A stretch of 61,449 nucleotides of DNA from Bacillota bacterium (GTDB taxonomy: Bacteria > Bacillota > Sulfobacillia > JAJZYS01 > JAJYTV01). Below the pieces are notes generated by a model that had not been told where the DNA came from, ran no database searches, and saw nothing but the letters and a program-made list of their open reading frames with translations. This document shows, one piece after another, positions 8,127 to 16,792 of the stretch. The position numbers were made by a program, and so were the translations under genes. Each line of letters starts with the position of its first letter. The first letter of the stretch is position 1. The stretch spans positions 1 to 61,449 of the forward strand of contig JAJYSJ010000014.1 of the NCBI GenBank assembly GCA_021793645.1, written 5' to 3'.

Positions 8127-9053
8127 TTGGGACTCGCAGGATACATCATCCGGCGTATCTTTCATTCTCTCGCCGTGCTGTTCGTCGTCTCGGTCATCGT
8201 CTTCGTGACCATTCGCCTCACCGGCGATCCGGCCGCGGCGATGCTGCAGTCCGGCCAGCCGACAAGGCAGGCGATCGACGCCCTGCGTCACGCACTCGGG
8301 CTCGACCGTCCAATCTGGGTTCAGTACTATCTGTTCGTCGTCGGAGTGCTGCACGGGAACCTCGGCGTGTCATACGCCACGGGCCAGCCGGTCAGTTCAC
8401 TGATCGCCAGCCGGCTTGGGGCGACTGCCGTCCTCGCTGTCGCGGGGATCTTGGTGGGTGCGCTGATCGCCTTCCCGGTCGGCATCATCTCTGCACTCCG
8501 GCCGAATACGGCGATCGACCTTGTGGGGCGGGTATTCGCCCTGTTCGGCATCTCCTTCCCGAACTTCTGGCTTGGGATCATGCTGATCACCATCTTCTCG
8601 GTGGGCCTGCACTGGTTTCCGGCGTCCGGCTACGGCACCGTGCAGTCACTGGTGCTGCCGTCCGTGACGCTCGGGCTGATCCTGGCCGGCATCCAAAGCC
8701 GCCTTATCCGGTCGAGCCTCCTCGAAACGCTGCGGCAGGACTACGTGCGCACCGCGCGCGCCAAGGGGCTAGTAGAGCGAGTCGTGATCTTCCGCCACGC
8801 GTTGCGCAACGCCCTCATCCCGGTGGTCACCTACATGGGGTCCACCTTCGGACTGCTACTCGGCGGCATCGTCTTCGTGGAGGTCGTCTTCGCTTGGCCC
8901 GGCATCGGCAGCCTCGCGCTGACCGCCGTCGAGCAGCGCGACTTCCCCCTAGTACAGGGCATCGTCATCGTCACCGCGGCGCTCCTCGTGCTGATGAATC
9001 TCCTGGTCGACCTCTCATACCTGCTCCTAGACCCGCAAATTCACCTGGAGTAG
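8127..9053 (+). CDS. ABC transporter permease, DppB/OppB type
   Basis: A 308-residue inner-membrane permease with about six transmembrane helices. The N-terminal IIRRIFHSLAVLFVVSVIVF helix and ENLG-like GNLGVSYATGQPV segment are typical of DppB. The cytoplasmic EAA loop, which docks to the ATPase, is at RTARAKGLVERVVIFRHALR. The TTG at 8127 has GAGGTGA upstream. It pairs with the next gene to form the transport channel. Confidence 0.92.
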   Translation: MGLAGYIIRRIFHSLAVLFVVSVIVFVTIRLTGDPAAAMLQSGQPTRQAIDALRHALGLDRPIWVQYYLFVVGVLHGNLGVSYATGQPVSSLIASRLGATAVLAVAGILVGALIAFPVGIISALRPNTAIDLVGRVFALFGISFPNFWLGIMLITIFSVGLHWFPASGYGTVQSLVLPSVTLGLILAGIQSRLIRSSLLETLRQDYVRTARAKGLVERVVIFRHALRNALIPVVTYMGSTFGLLLGGIVFVEVVFAWPGIGSLALTAVEQRDFPLVQGIVIVTAALLVLMNLLVDLSYLLLDPQIHLE

Positions 9054-9064
9054 GTGAACGTGCG

Positions 9065-9967
9065 ATGATCCGTCCGGAAGTGAACCCGCAAACGGAAACT
9101 CCTTCAAAGATCAAGGCGGCCCCGCGTGTGCTGCGGGAGTTCTTCCGGAGCCCCGGTGCGATCGCAGGTGCGCTGTTCGTGCTCCTCACCCTCTTCGCGG
9201 CTGTCTTAGGACCCTGGCTCGCGCCGCACGTGGCCACCTCCATCGACTTTGCACATATTTTTACACCGCCTTTCTTCCTGCACGGCGGTATGCTTGTGCA
9301 CCCTCTTGGCACCGACTATCTCGGCCGCGACGTCCTCGGAATGATCCTCGCCGGAGCGCGCGTCTCCGTGGACATCGCGCTGCTCGCGGTGATCTCCTCG
9401 CTCGTCATCGGCACGTTGATCGGCCTCTACAGCGGCTATTTCGGCGGCAGGATCGGGGAACTCCTGATGCGTCTCACCGACCTGCAAATGGCGTTCCCAT
9501 TCATCCTCATGGCGCTCACCCTGATGGCGATCTCCGGCCCCGGCCTCTGGAAGGTGGTCGCGGTGCTGGCGCTCTCCGGCTGGACGGATTACGCGCGCAT
9601 AGTGCGCAGCCAGACGCTGCAGCATCGCCAGATGCTCTACGTGACTGCGGCTAAGGCGACTGGCGGCTCGGACGCGCGGATCCTCTTCCGCCATGTGCTA
9701 CCGAACATCTCCGCGTCGATCATCGTCATCGCGACGATGAACATCGCGGTAAACATCCTTCTCGAGGCCGGTCTCAGCTTCTTGGGACTGGGCATCAGCC
9801 CGTCGACCCCGTCCTGGGGAGCGATGGTCGCCGACGGGCGCAACTACGTGCAGACCGCGTGGTGGCTCACGGTCTTCCCGGGGCTTGCGATCTTCCTGAG
9901 CGTCCTCGGGTTCAACCTCCTCGGGGATTGGCTGCGGGACGTCATGGACCCCTCGCGCCGACACTGA
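9065..9967 (+). CDS. ABC transporter permease, DppC/OppC type
   Basis: A 300-residue permease of the DppC family, started at the ATG at 9065, 12 bases after the first permease. An N-terminal helix is followed by the family GTDYLGRDVLGMILAGARVS segment, further helices, and an EAA loop at VTAAKATGGSDARILFRHVL. It forms the second half of the channel. No ATP-binding subunit follows: the next gene is the peptidase, so the ATPases must come from another locus or be shared. Confidence 0.93.
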   Translation: MIRPEVNPQTETPSKIKAAPRVLREFFRSPGAIAGALFVLLTLFAAVLGPWLAPHVATSIDFAHIFTPPFFLHGGMLVHPLGTDYLGRDVLGMILAGARVSVDIALLAVISSLVIGTLIGLYSGYFGGRIGELLMRLTDLQMAFPFILMALTLMAISGPGLWKVVAVLALSGWTDYARIVRSQTLQHRQMLYVTAAKATGGSDARILFRHVLPNISASIIVIATMNIAVNILLEAGLSFLGLGISPSTPSWGAMVADGRNYVQTAWWLTVFPGLAIFLSVLGFNLLGDWLRDVMDPSRRH

Positions 9968-9974
9968 AGGAGGC

Positions 9975-12920
9975 ATGGGCTTGGACACAGCTATACTCAC
10001 GGAGTTCCTGCCGAGGACGGCACCGGAGGGCGCCTTCGACATCGCCATCGATGTGGAGACGGGGACACCCGCCGGCGCCCTGCTCGGCCTTCCCGACTGG
10101 CTCGCAGCGCTTGCGCGCCGGAAGACATTCCTTCGCCGCCTCGCATGGGACGGCGAGGCGGCGAAGCTGCGCATTGAGGTAAGAAGAGCTTCAGTGGATG
10201 GCGCACGTCTCTACGCGCTCGCGGGTGACCGCGCTAGACTCGACTGGTCAGATGAAGCGTCCGCCGTGTCCCTCGAGCGGGCGCTGGCGCGCCCGCTCGA
10301 CCTTCCAGGCGACATTGTCGAGATTGCCTGGAAAGGGCAGGCCATCGTCGCGCGCGGCACCGGCGGGCAAGAGTTCCAGGTGGCTATAGACCCCCTTGCC
10401 GCGGTCGGCGAGGCGGCTCTGGATCCCCTAGCCGCCCTTCCCGGGCAACCTGGGCTGATCGGTCGCGTCGCCGTCCCGGCGACCGTGTCCGCATTGTGGG
10501 TTCTGGCCTTCACGACATGGGCAGTGCGTCAGGGCATCTCAGCCGTCGAGCAACTGCCCCTGCCGTTCCTCCTCCGGCCGGGAGAAGAGAAGCCCGCCGC
10601 CTATGCCGAGGCAGTGGAGGACGCAGTCCGGCTCGGCGCGGACGGCCGGTTGCGCCTGCCTGCCAGCTCCGGTGGAATTGCGCTCTTCAAGGCGCTGGCG
10701 GCGGTCCCGAGCTATGCGGAGCGGCCACTGCGGCTGCACCGCGCGCCGCGAGCGGAGCATCAGGAGGAGGTCCTCTTCGAGCGGACGTGGTCGGTGCCCT
10801 GGGAGGGAGAGCGTTTGCTCCTAGCGCTCCAGGACCTCCTCAAGAAGGGCGGAGAGCTGCCCGCGGCCGTGGAGGTCTTCGCCTCGGAGACGGAGGATGT
10901 GCGCCACGAGATCTCGGGGCGGATGCGGCAGCAGCTCGCGGCCCACGGACTGGAAGACGTTCGCCTGACGCTCATCCCCGCCTACAAACAGGCGTACCAC
11001 TACGCGGTCGAGGTCCTGCTGCCACGCCTTTTGGGAACGTCGGTGGCGGAGGTCGAGATCCTGGTTCCGGAGGTGTCCGCGGGTGACTCCGCTCTCGAGC
11101 ACCGCTGCTCCTGGGTGCCGAGCGTGGCGCCCGCCGATGAGGTGATGCGGATTCGGCTGGGGTTGCCGAAGGACAAGGTTCGTCTGGGTTTCGTCCCGGG
11201 CGACGCGTTCCGCTTGCGCGCCTATGACGCCGGCCGAGTCGTGCTCCTCGACGAGGAGTTCCGACCCCTCGCGCAGGACTACCAGATGGAGGAAGTCTAT
11301 CCTGGCCGCAGCTCCTCCGTGGAGACCGGAGGCATCCGGTTCTACGGAAGCCTTGGGCAGCTCCTCGGTGAGGTGAAGGTCCCGACCGACACCGAGGCCG
11401 CGATGACGGCCTTTCTCGAAGGCATTGCGGACCTGAAACACCGGCTTTCGGAGAGCATCGACCTGCCGTTCTTCGAACGCCTCGAGGTGGAGGTTGCCCT
11501 CTCCGAGCCGGACGAGGACCTCCCCGCCCTCTGGGAGCGGTTCTCGCCCGCGGAGGAGCTTCACGAGGAGATTTACTTCGGCGCGCTCGCAGCGCTCGAA
11601 CCCCTGACGCGTGCTCGCAGCCTAGGTCAGCTCAGGGCGCCCGGCAGTGTTGTCCCGCTCGTGCAGATTCGTACGGCTGCGGAGACGACCGTGCGCATGC
11701 GTGCGCTGAAGCCGGTGGCGGCGCTCGCCTCCGCGGAACCCCTGGCCATCTCGGTACGGGAGATCGCGTACAGAGATGGCGAGGTCGTTTGCCTAGCAGA
11801 GCCGCCTGCCGCAGGGTACGCGCCGCTTGCATCCGACCTCCCCGAAGGTGTCGCGCTCGAGATGGCCGGCTCGGACCGCGTGCGCGCCCTGCCACCAGCC
11901 GACGGTGCGCCGCCGCCAGCAGCCGCATATCTTCCCGAGGAGACGTGGCCGCTCACGCGGGCGGTCGCCGCCGCGGCCGGGGGCATCGCCTGGATCGAGG
12001 AGAGGACATACCAGGGCCGCGAGATCCCCGTCGCCCTCTGGGCGCCGGAATTCTCTCTCGGCATCGCTTCGCCGCGCCGGCTCCTGGATCTGCACCCGGC
12101 GCTCCTGGTGGTCGCGGGCCATCATGCCAACGAGACGTCCTCCACGGTGAGCGCCCTCCGCTTCCTTGCACGGCTGCCGGAACTCGGCAGACGCGCGGCG
12201 GTGCTCGTCATCCCCATGGAGAACCCCGACGGCGCCGCCCTTCACCGACAGCTTGCGCGGGCGAACCCGTATTGGAAGCTCCACGCCGCACGTTTCAATG
12301 CGCTCAGCCACGAGTTTGGCCTGAGCGGCAAGGGGGCTCCGTTCGGCGAATCGCTGGTGCGCCCTCGCCTTCTCGAGGAGTTCCCGATCGACGTGCTGGT
12401 GGACGACCACGGCGTTCCAGGACACGAGTGGGCGCAACCCTTCAGTGGACGCTCCTCCCCACCGCTCTTCCCAGTCGCCTACACCTACCCGAGCGGCCTC
12501 TTCTACGGCATCGGCGAGGGAAGTGAGGAGGAAGGCCCCGACGAGCGCACGCTGCCGTACTGGCGGCGCGTCACGGAACGCCTCGATGCCCACCCGCGTC
12601 TGCGGGAGGTACAAGAGCGCCTCTGGGAACGGTACGAGCGTTACGGAAAGGCGCTCTGCCCAGAGCGCTACCCCTCGCGCTGCAATCTCGGCTGGCCGTT
12701 CCAGCCGACGTCACGCGCGACGCCGCGCATGCAGGGCGGAATCTGGCCGATCACGTTTGTGACCGAGGTTGCCGACGAGGGCGCTCCTGCGGAACTCCTG
12801 GCGGCGTGTATTACGGCTCATCTCGAAGCGAATATCGCCTTCCTTGAAGTGCTCGCGGGGGAAGGCGGGAAACCGCCGAGGAATGCCCAACCCCTCCCGC
12901 GAAAAGGAGACTCGATTTGA
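9975..12920 (+). CDS. large M14 (zinc carboxypeptidase)-like protein
   Basis: A 981-residue protein with a C-terminal M14-like domain (about 690-960) and a roughly 650-residue N-terminal part I do not recognise. Candidate zinc ligands are His717 and Glu720 in GHHANETSS and a later His in VDDHGVPGHEW (about 811). NPDG is at about 750, and FVTEVADEG near 930 may supply the catalytic Glu. There is no signal peptide or membrane helix, so it is probably cytoplasmic, unlike most secreted M14 enzymes. Position between peptide permeases and the 5-oxoprolinase genes suggests it trims imported peptides (inference). ATG at 9975 is only 1 base from AAGGAGG; the TTG at 9981 has better spacing and may be the true start. 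Confidence 0.75.
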   Translation: MGLDTAILTEFLPRTAPEGAFDIAIDVETGTPAGALLGLPDWLAALARRKTFLRRLAWDGEAAKLRIEVRRASVDGARLYALAGDRARLDWSDEASAVSLERALARPLDLPGDIVEIAWKGQAIVARGTGGQEFQVAIDPLAAVGEAALDPLAALPGQPGLIGRVAVPATVSALWVLAFTTWAVRQGISAVEQLPLPFLLRPGEEKPAAYAEAVEDAVRLGADGRLRLPASSGGIALFKALAAVPSYAERPLRLHRAPRAEHQEEVLFERTWSVPWEGERLLLALQDLLKKGGELPAAVEVFASETEDVRHEISGRMRQQLAAHGLEDVRLTLIPAYKQAYHYAVEVLLPRLLGTSVAEVEILVPEVSAGDSALEHRCSWVPSVAPADEVMRIRLGLPKDKVRLGFVPGDAFRLRAYDAGRVVLLDEEFRPLAQDYQMEEVYPGRSSSVETGGIRFYGSLGQLLGEVKVPTDTEAAMTAFLEGIADLKHRLSESIDLPFFERLEVEVALSEPDEDLPALWERFSPAEELHEEIYFGALAALEPLTRARSLGQLRAPGSVVPLVQIRTAAETTVRMRALKPVAALASAEPLAISVREIAYRDGEVVCLAEPPAAGYAPLASDLPEGVALEMAGSDRVRALPPADGAPPPAAAYLPEETWPLTRAVAAAAGGIAWIEERTYQGREIPVALWAPEFSLGIASPRRLLDLHPALLVVAGHHANETSSTVSALRFLARLPELGRRAAVLVIPMENPDGAALHRQLARANPYWKLHAARFNALSHEFGLSGKGAPFGESLVRPRLLEEFPIDVLVDDHGVPGHEWAQPFSGRSSPPLFPVAYTYPSGLFYGIGEGSEEEGPDERTLPYWRRVTERLDAHPRLREVQERLWERYERYGKALCPERYPSRCNLGWPFQPTSRATPRMQGGIWPITFVTEVADEGAPAELLAACITAHLEANIAFLEVLAGEGGKPPRNAQPLPRKGDSI

Positions 12921-13702
12921 GCCCAGTACGTATCTGCGCCCGCGCGAAGACGCCCTGGCGGCGTGCACTGCCGGCCGGGGACGCGGCGGTCCTCCTGGAG
13001 TTTGGGGACCGCATCGCGGAAGACGTCAACGAGGAGGTGCAGAGGTTCGCGCGCACGCTGTTCAAGGCGGAGATCCCCGGGATCCGCGGCATCGTGCCGA
13101 GCTATGCATCTCTTCTCGTCGAGTATGACCCGTTCGCCTGGGCGTATGAGACGCTCCTCGAGATGCTCGCAAGTCTGCCACTGACGAAAGGAGAAGGGCC
13201 GCAGCGGCGCCGCCATGTCATTCCGGTGCTCTATGGGGGTGACGCAGGCCCCGATCTCGAGGAGGCGGCACAGGCCCTCGGCCTGCCACCTGCGGAGCTT
13301 GCCAAGAGACATGCCGACCGTGACTACCGCATCTACTGCCTCGGCTTCTCGCCGGGTTTTCCCCTCTGCGGCGTCCTACCGGAGGAATTGCGGCTACCCA
13401 GGCGTGCGACGCCGCGCACCAAGGTACCGCCGGGCTCCGTGGCCATCGCCGGGATGCAGACGGGCATCTATCCGCTCGAGAGCGCGGGCGGCTGGCACCT
13501 CATCGGGCGAACACCCTTGCGGCTGTTCCGCTGGGATCAGCCGGATCCCGTGCCCTTCCAGCCGGGAGACACCCTGAGATTTCGTGTCGTGACGAAAGAG
13601 GAGTACCGTACGCTTGAAGAACGCGTGGCGTCGGGCGACACCATCCTGGAGACGAGCGCGTCCCCGGAGGAGGCGGCCCATGGCGGCGATCCGCGTCGTT
13701 AA
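12917..13702 (+). CDS. pxpB: 5-oxoprolinase subunit PxpB (KipI-like)
   Basis: A 261-residue protein of the KipI/PxpB (allophanate hydrolase subunit 1-like) family. Typical features are GDAAVLLEFGD near the N-terminus, YDP in the middle, and the strongly conserved GFSPGFPLCGVLPEEL and TPRTKVPPGSVAIAG segments. With PxpC and PxpA it forms the ATP-dependent 5-oxoprolinase that opens 5-oxoproline to glutamate. The TTG start overlaps the stop of the peptidase gene by 4 bases, and the end overlaps pxpC, so the genes are translationally coupled. The Bacillus KipI homologue also inhibits a sporulation kinase, but linkage with pxpC and pxpA favours the metabolic role. Confidence 0.93.
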   Translation: MSPVRICARAKTPWRRALPAGDAAVLLEFGDRIAEDVNEEVQRFARTLFKAEIPGIRGIVPSYASLLVEYDPFAWAYETLLEMLASLPLTKGEGPQRRRHVIPVLYGGDAGPDLEEAAQALGLPPAELAKRHADRDYRIYCLGFSPGFPLCGVLPEELRLPRRATPRTKVPPGSVAIAGMQTGIYPLESAGGWHLIGRTPLRLFRWDQPDPVPFQPGDTLRFRVVTKEEYRTLEERVASGDTILETSASPEEAAHGGDPRR

Positions 13703-14621
13703 GCCCGGGCTGCTCACGACGATCCAGGACCGCGGGCGCACCGGCTACGGGCACCTGGGCGTGCCGCAGGGCGGCGCGCTCGACGGCTACGCCATGCGCT
13801 GGGCCCAACGTCTCGCGGGCTGTGCCGAGGTGGATGCCGTCCTTGAGATTACGCTCCTCGGGCCTACACTCGAGGTTCTCGGGGACACCTACGCCGGACT
13901 CGCCGGAGCCGACCTCGGCGCCTTGGTGAACGGGGAGGCGTGGCCTGCGGGAACGGGCCGCAACCTCCGCAGCAAAGACGTCATCTCCTTCACGGGACCG
14001 AAGGAGGGACTGCGCGCCTATCTCGCCTTTGCGGGAGGCGTCAGCGGGGACCTGGTGCTCGGCAGTCGCGCGACGGACATCCAGTCACGGGTCGGCGGGC
14101 TCGCAGGTCGCGCCCTTCGGGCGAACGACGAACTCGAGGTGGGAGAGGGCGCCGGCAGCCCGGTGCAGGCACCCGTGCCCACGCTCTGCGGCGGCGAGCG
14201 AGTCCGCATCCTCCCGGGACCACGCCACGACCAGTTCCCAGAGGACGCCCTCCCCACCCTCACCGCGACGCGGTACCGGGTGACGACCCAGTCAGACCGC
14301 GTCGGCATGCGCCTCGAAGGTCTTCCTGTCCCCAACGCGGCCGGAAGCACCATCTCTGAAGGTGTGCCGATCGGCGCCATCGAGATCCCGCCAAGCGCGC
14401 AACCCATCGTGCTCCTCCATGGACGCGGGACCATCGGCGGCTATCCGGTCATCGCGACCGCGATCACGGCGGACCTTCCGGTGCTCGCGCAACTGCGTCC
14501 GGGAGACGCTTTACGCTTCGAACTCGTGGGTGCCCAGGAAGCTAGGTTGGCGCTGGAGGACCTTTGCGGGGTGTTCGCACTGCCTTTTCTGCCTGCGATT
14601 GCAGGCGAATCCCGCAAATGA
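13680..14621 (+). CDS. pxpC: 5-oxoprolinase subunit PxpC (KipA-like)
   Basis: A 313-residue KipA/PxpC (allophanate hydrolase subunit 2-like) protein. It starts at ATG 13680 behind GGAGGAGG and overlaps the end of pxpB. Family signatures are seen: KPGLLTTIQDRGRTGYGHLG at the N-terminus, GALDGYAMR, and the C-terminal QLRPGDALRFE. It works with PxpB in the ATP-dependent step of 5-oxoproline cleavage. A previously open extension upstream is out of register with the ribosome site and is not used. Confidence 0.94.
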   Translation: MAAIRVVKPGLLTTIQDRGRTGYGHLGVPQGGALDGYAMRWAQRLAGCAEVDAVLEITLLGPTLEVLGDTYAGLAGADLGALVNGEAWPAGTGRNLRSKDVISFTGPKEGLRAYLAFAGGVSGDLVLGSRATDIQSRVGGLAGRALRANDELEVGEGAGSPVQAPVPTLCGGERVRILPGPRHDQFPEDALPTLTATRYRVTTQSDRVGMRLEGLPVPNAAGSTISEGVPIGAIEIPPSAQPIVLLHGRGTIGGYPVIATAITADLPVLAQLRPGDALRFELVGAQEARLALEDLCGVFALPFLPAIAGESRK

Positions 14622-14635
14622 CGAGGAGGGGTCCA

Positions 14636-15409
14636 ATGAAGGAGCGCGTCGTCGACATCAACAGCGATATGGGCGAAAGCTTTGGCGTCTTCCGGATCGG
14701 AGAGGACGCAGAACTGATGCGCAGCGTGAGCTCCGCGAACGTCGCATGCGGCTTCCATGCGGGCGACCCGTCGGTGATGTTGCGAACGGTCGGCCTTGCG
14801 CAGGAGGCGGGTGTCGGCGTCGGCGCCCACCCGGGCTTCCCCGACCGCGTCGGCTTCGGCCGCAGAAACCTTGCCCTGAGCCCGGACGAAGCATATTCCG
14901 ATACCCTATACCAGATCGGCGCCCTTGCCGCCTTCTGCCGCGCGGCGGGCGTGGATCTGCAGCACGTGAAGCCGCACGGTCAGCTCAACAACATGGCCGT
15001 CCGCGACGCCGAACTCGCGCGAGCGATCGCGCAGGCAGTACGGGATTTCCGCGAGGATCTCATCCTCATCTCCTACGGGGGTGAACTCACCCTGGCAGCA
15101 GAGCGGCTTGGCGTACGAGTCGCCCACGAGGTCTATGCAGACCGCGCCTACAACGCCGACCGGACGCTTTTGTCGCGCAGCATCCCGGGTTCCGTGCTGC
15201 ACGATCCCGAACTGGTCGTCGAGCGTGCGGTGCGCATGGTTCTCGACGGGGGCGTGCACGCGCTCTCGGGGGAGTGGATCGAACTGCAGGCCGACACCAT
15301 CTGTGTCCACAGCGACACGCCGGGCGCTGCCTCCCTTGCCTCACGTCTGCGCGCGCGCCTCGCGAAAGCGCAGATCGAAGTACGGCCGCTCGCGCAGTTC
15401 CTCGCCTAG
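14636..15409 (+). CDS. pxpA: 5-oxoprolinase subunit PxpA (LamB/YcsF family)
   Basis: A 257-residue LamB/YcsF family protein that hydrolyses the activated 5-oxoproline to L-glutamate. The family start DINSDMGESFG is followed by ANVACGFHAGDPSVM, GAHPGFPDRVGFGRR, and HVKPHGQLNN. The ATG at 14636 lies 7 bases after GAGGAGGGG. This is the last gene of the operon, giving the order pxpB-pxpC-pxpA. It makes the operon's likely endpoint glutamate from pyroglutamyl compounds. Confidence 0.95.
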   Translation: MKERVVDINSDMGESFGVFRIGEDAELMRSVSSANVACGFHAGDPSVMLRTVGLAQEAGVGVGAHPGFPDRVGFGRRNLALSPDEAYSDTLYQIGALAAFCRAAGVDLQHVKPHGQLNNMAVRDAELARAIAQAVRDFREDLILISYGGELTLAAERLGVRVAHEVYADRAYNADRTLLSRSIPGSVLHDPELVVERAVRMVLDGGVHALSGEWIELQADTICVHSDTPGAASLASRLRARLAKAQIEVRPLAQFLA

Positions 15410-15939
15410 CACCGGTCAAGCACGCAACCGCAGGCGATGCGATCACCTCGTCAGCGCAGCCAAGCGGCAGGGCTTTAGCAGGTCCAATCGATGGGGGGTA
15501 CCGCTTGCCGAGTGCGAACTCTCGGGGACAGCGGGCATGCGTAAAGTATCGCACTAGGCGGAGAGGCGATTCCACGAAGCGTCGGTGTGAGTGAATCAAG
15601 GAAAAGGCTTTGGACTTTCGTCGGGTGCGGTGCGGGATCGGACCCTAACAAAAATGCGCTGGCGCCAGAGTCTTCGCCGTAGAACTGCGAGCACGGCGGG
15701 GCGTAGTCCTTTGCGGGTACCAGGGAGGTTGGCCACCTGCGGTCGGTACCGTGGAGGAGATGTACTAGATCCAGATGGCGGACGCAAACGAGAGGACAGC
15801 AGCACGCTCGGGCCCACCGCCGACGCGGCTCTGTGGGTCCTCGGCACCGAGGAAGTGCCTCGATGGACCCTCGGGCAACGTGGTAAAGCCATAGTAAACT
15901 CGCGTTTGCTTGCCGAAAGAAGGCGAATTGGGAGGAAAC
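15410..15939. other. 530-base gap between the pxp operon and the flagellar run
   Basis: I find no believable gene: the open frames across it have scrambled composition and no family character. A sigma-D-like promoter may lie at its right end (separate entry). No clear terminator for pxpA was found. Confidence 0.45.
15891..15920 (+). promoter_or_regulatory. possible sigma-D promoter before the flagellar run
   Basis: TAAA followed after 13 bases by GCCGAAAG resembles the flagellar sigma factor consensus (TAAA, about 15 bases, GCCGATAA), though the spacing is short and the -10 imperfect. It is the only such site ahead of the first rod gene, about 90 bases upstream. Confidence 0.35.
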
Positions 15940-15993
15940 ATGATGGAATGCCGCGAAAGTTCGCCAATCGAGGAAACCGCCGGTAAAGGATGA
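15940..15993 (+). CDS. 17-codon small open frame before the first rod gene
   Basis: ATG at 15940 has an excellent GGGAGG site 4-5 bases upstream and reads MMECRESSPIEETAGKG to a TGA at 15991-15993, 6 bases before the next start. It could be a leader peptide or translational coupler for the rod gene; its AAGGATGA end supplies that gene's ribosome site. It is too short to judge by composition. Confidence 0.35.
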   Translation: MMECRESSPIEETAGKG

Positions 15994-15999
15994 CCGCCC

Positions 16000-16767
16000 A
16001 TGGACATCGGACTCTCGATCGCGACGAGCGCGCTGACTGCTACGCAGCAGGGGGTCTCCGTCTACGCGAACGATCTGGTGAACTCCAACACACCGGCGTT
16101 CTCGGCAACGGCGCCGATCTTCGCGGGTCTGCCGGCTGCACTCCAGCCGAACGCCGCACTCGCTGCAAACGTAAAAGGCGCGTCCTTTCAGGCCAGCATC
16201 GGCCAGGGAGTGTACCTTGCCTCCGAGGAACCGATGTCGCAGTCCCCGGTCGTCGTGACCGGCATACCTACGGACGTCGCGATCTCCGGCAGCGGCTACT
16301 TTGCCGTAAAGACGGCCGCGGGCGTCGGATACACGCGTGACGGGCAGTTCACCGTTGACGCCTCCGGAAACCTTGTGACGCAGCAGGGGCAGCCGGTCCT
16401 CTCGACGACCGGCCAGCCGATCACAGTCCCCTTGAAGGATACGCAGTCGGTGCAGATCGACGCGATGGGCAACGTGCGGGCTGCAGGTGCGCAGGTAGCG
16501 CAGATCGGGATCGCCACCTTCACCAATCCGCAGGGTCTCGTGGCGGCGGGCCAAAACACCTTCGTGGCCGGCCCGAATTCCGGAGCCCCGACGCTGGGTG
16601 CAGCTGCATCCGGCGCGGCCCTTACGCCAGGGGCGATCCTGGGGTCCAGCACAGACCTCTCGCAGACCCTTGTATCCATGGAGGATCTCTCCAGGAGCTT
16701 CGCCCTGGATGCCCACGCCGCACAGAACGCCAGCCAGATGCTGGCCTGGGCTGCCCAGATCGCCTGA
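16000..16767 (+). CDS. flagellar hook-basal body protein, FlgF/FlgG (FlhO/FlhP) family
   Basis: A 255-residue axial protein. The N-terminal rod motif (MDIGLSIATSALTATQQGVSVYANDLVNSNTPAF) is slightly divergent, with DLVNSNT where ANNLANVNT is usual. The middle has DVAISGSGYFAVKT and YTRDGQFTVDASGNLV, and the C-terminus forms the usual amphipathic helix. These domains place it in the distal or proximal rod. It opens the flagellar run and is followed by motA and motB. Three proteins of this superfamily occur within 5 kb, so FlgF and FlgG cannot be told apart here with certainty. Confidence 0.85.
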   Translation: MDIGLSIATSALTATQQGVSVYANDLVNSNTPAFSATAPIFAGLPAALQPNAALAANVKGASFQASIGQGVYLASEEPMSQSPVVVTGIPTDVAISGSGYFAVKTAAGVGYTRDGQFTVDASGNLVTQQGQPVLSTTGQPITVPLKDTQSVQIDAMGNVRAAGAQVAQIGIATFTNPQGLVAAGQNTFVAGPNSGAPTLGAAASGAALTPGAILGSSTDLSQTLVSMEDLSRSFALDAHAAQNASQMLAWAAQIA

Positions 16768-16792
16768 CATCCGCTGAAGGGGGGTCACGCGG

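Noticed and set aside
15591-15986. 131-codon open frame in the gap before the rod genes
   Set aside because: Arg-rich scrambled composition, no ribosome site and no recognisable motif; overlapped by the better-supported short leader frame.
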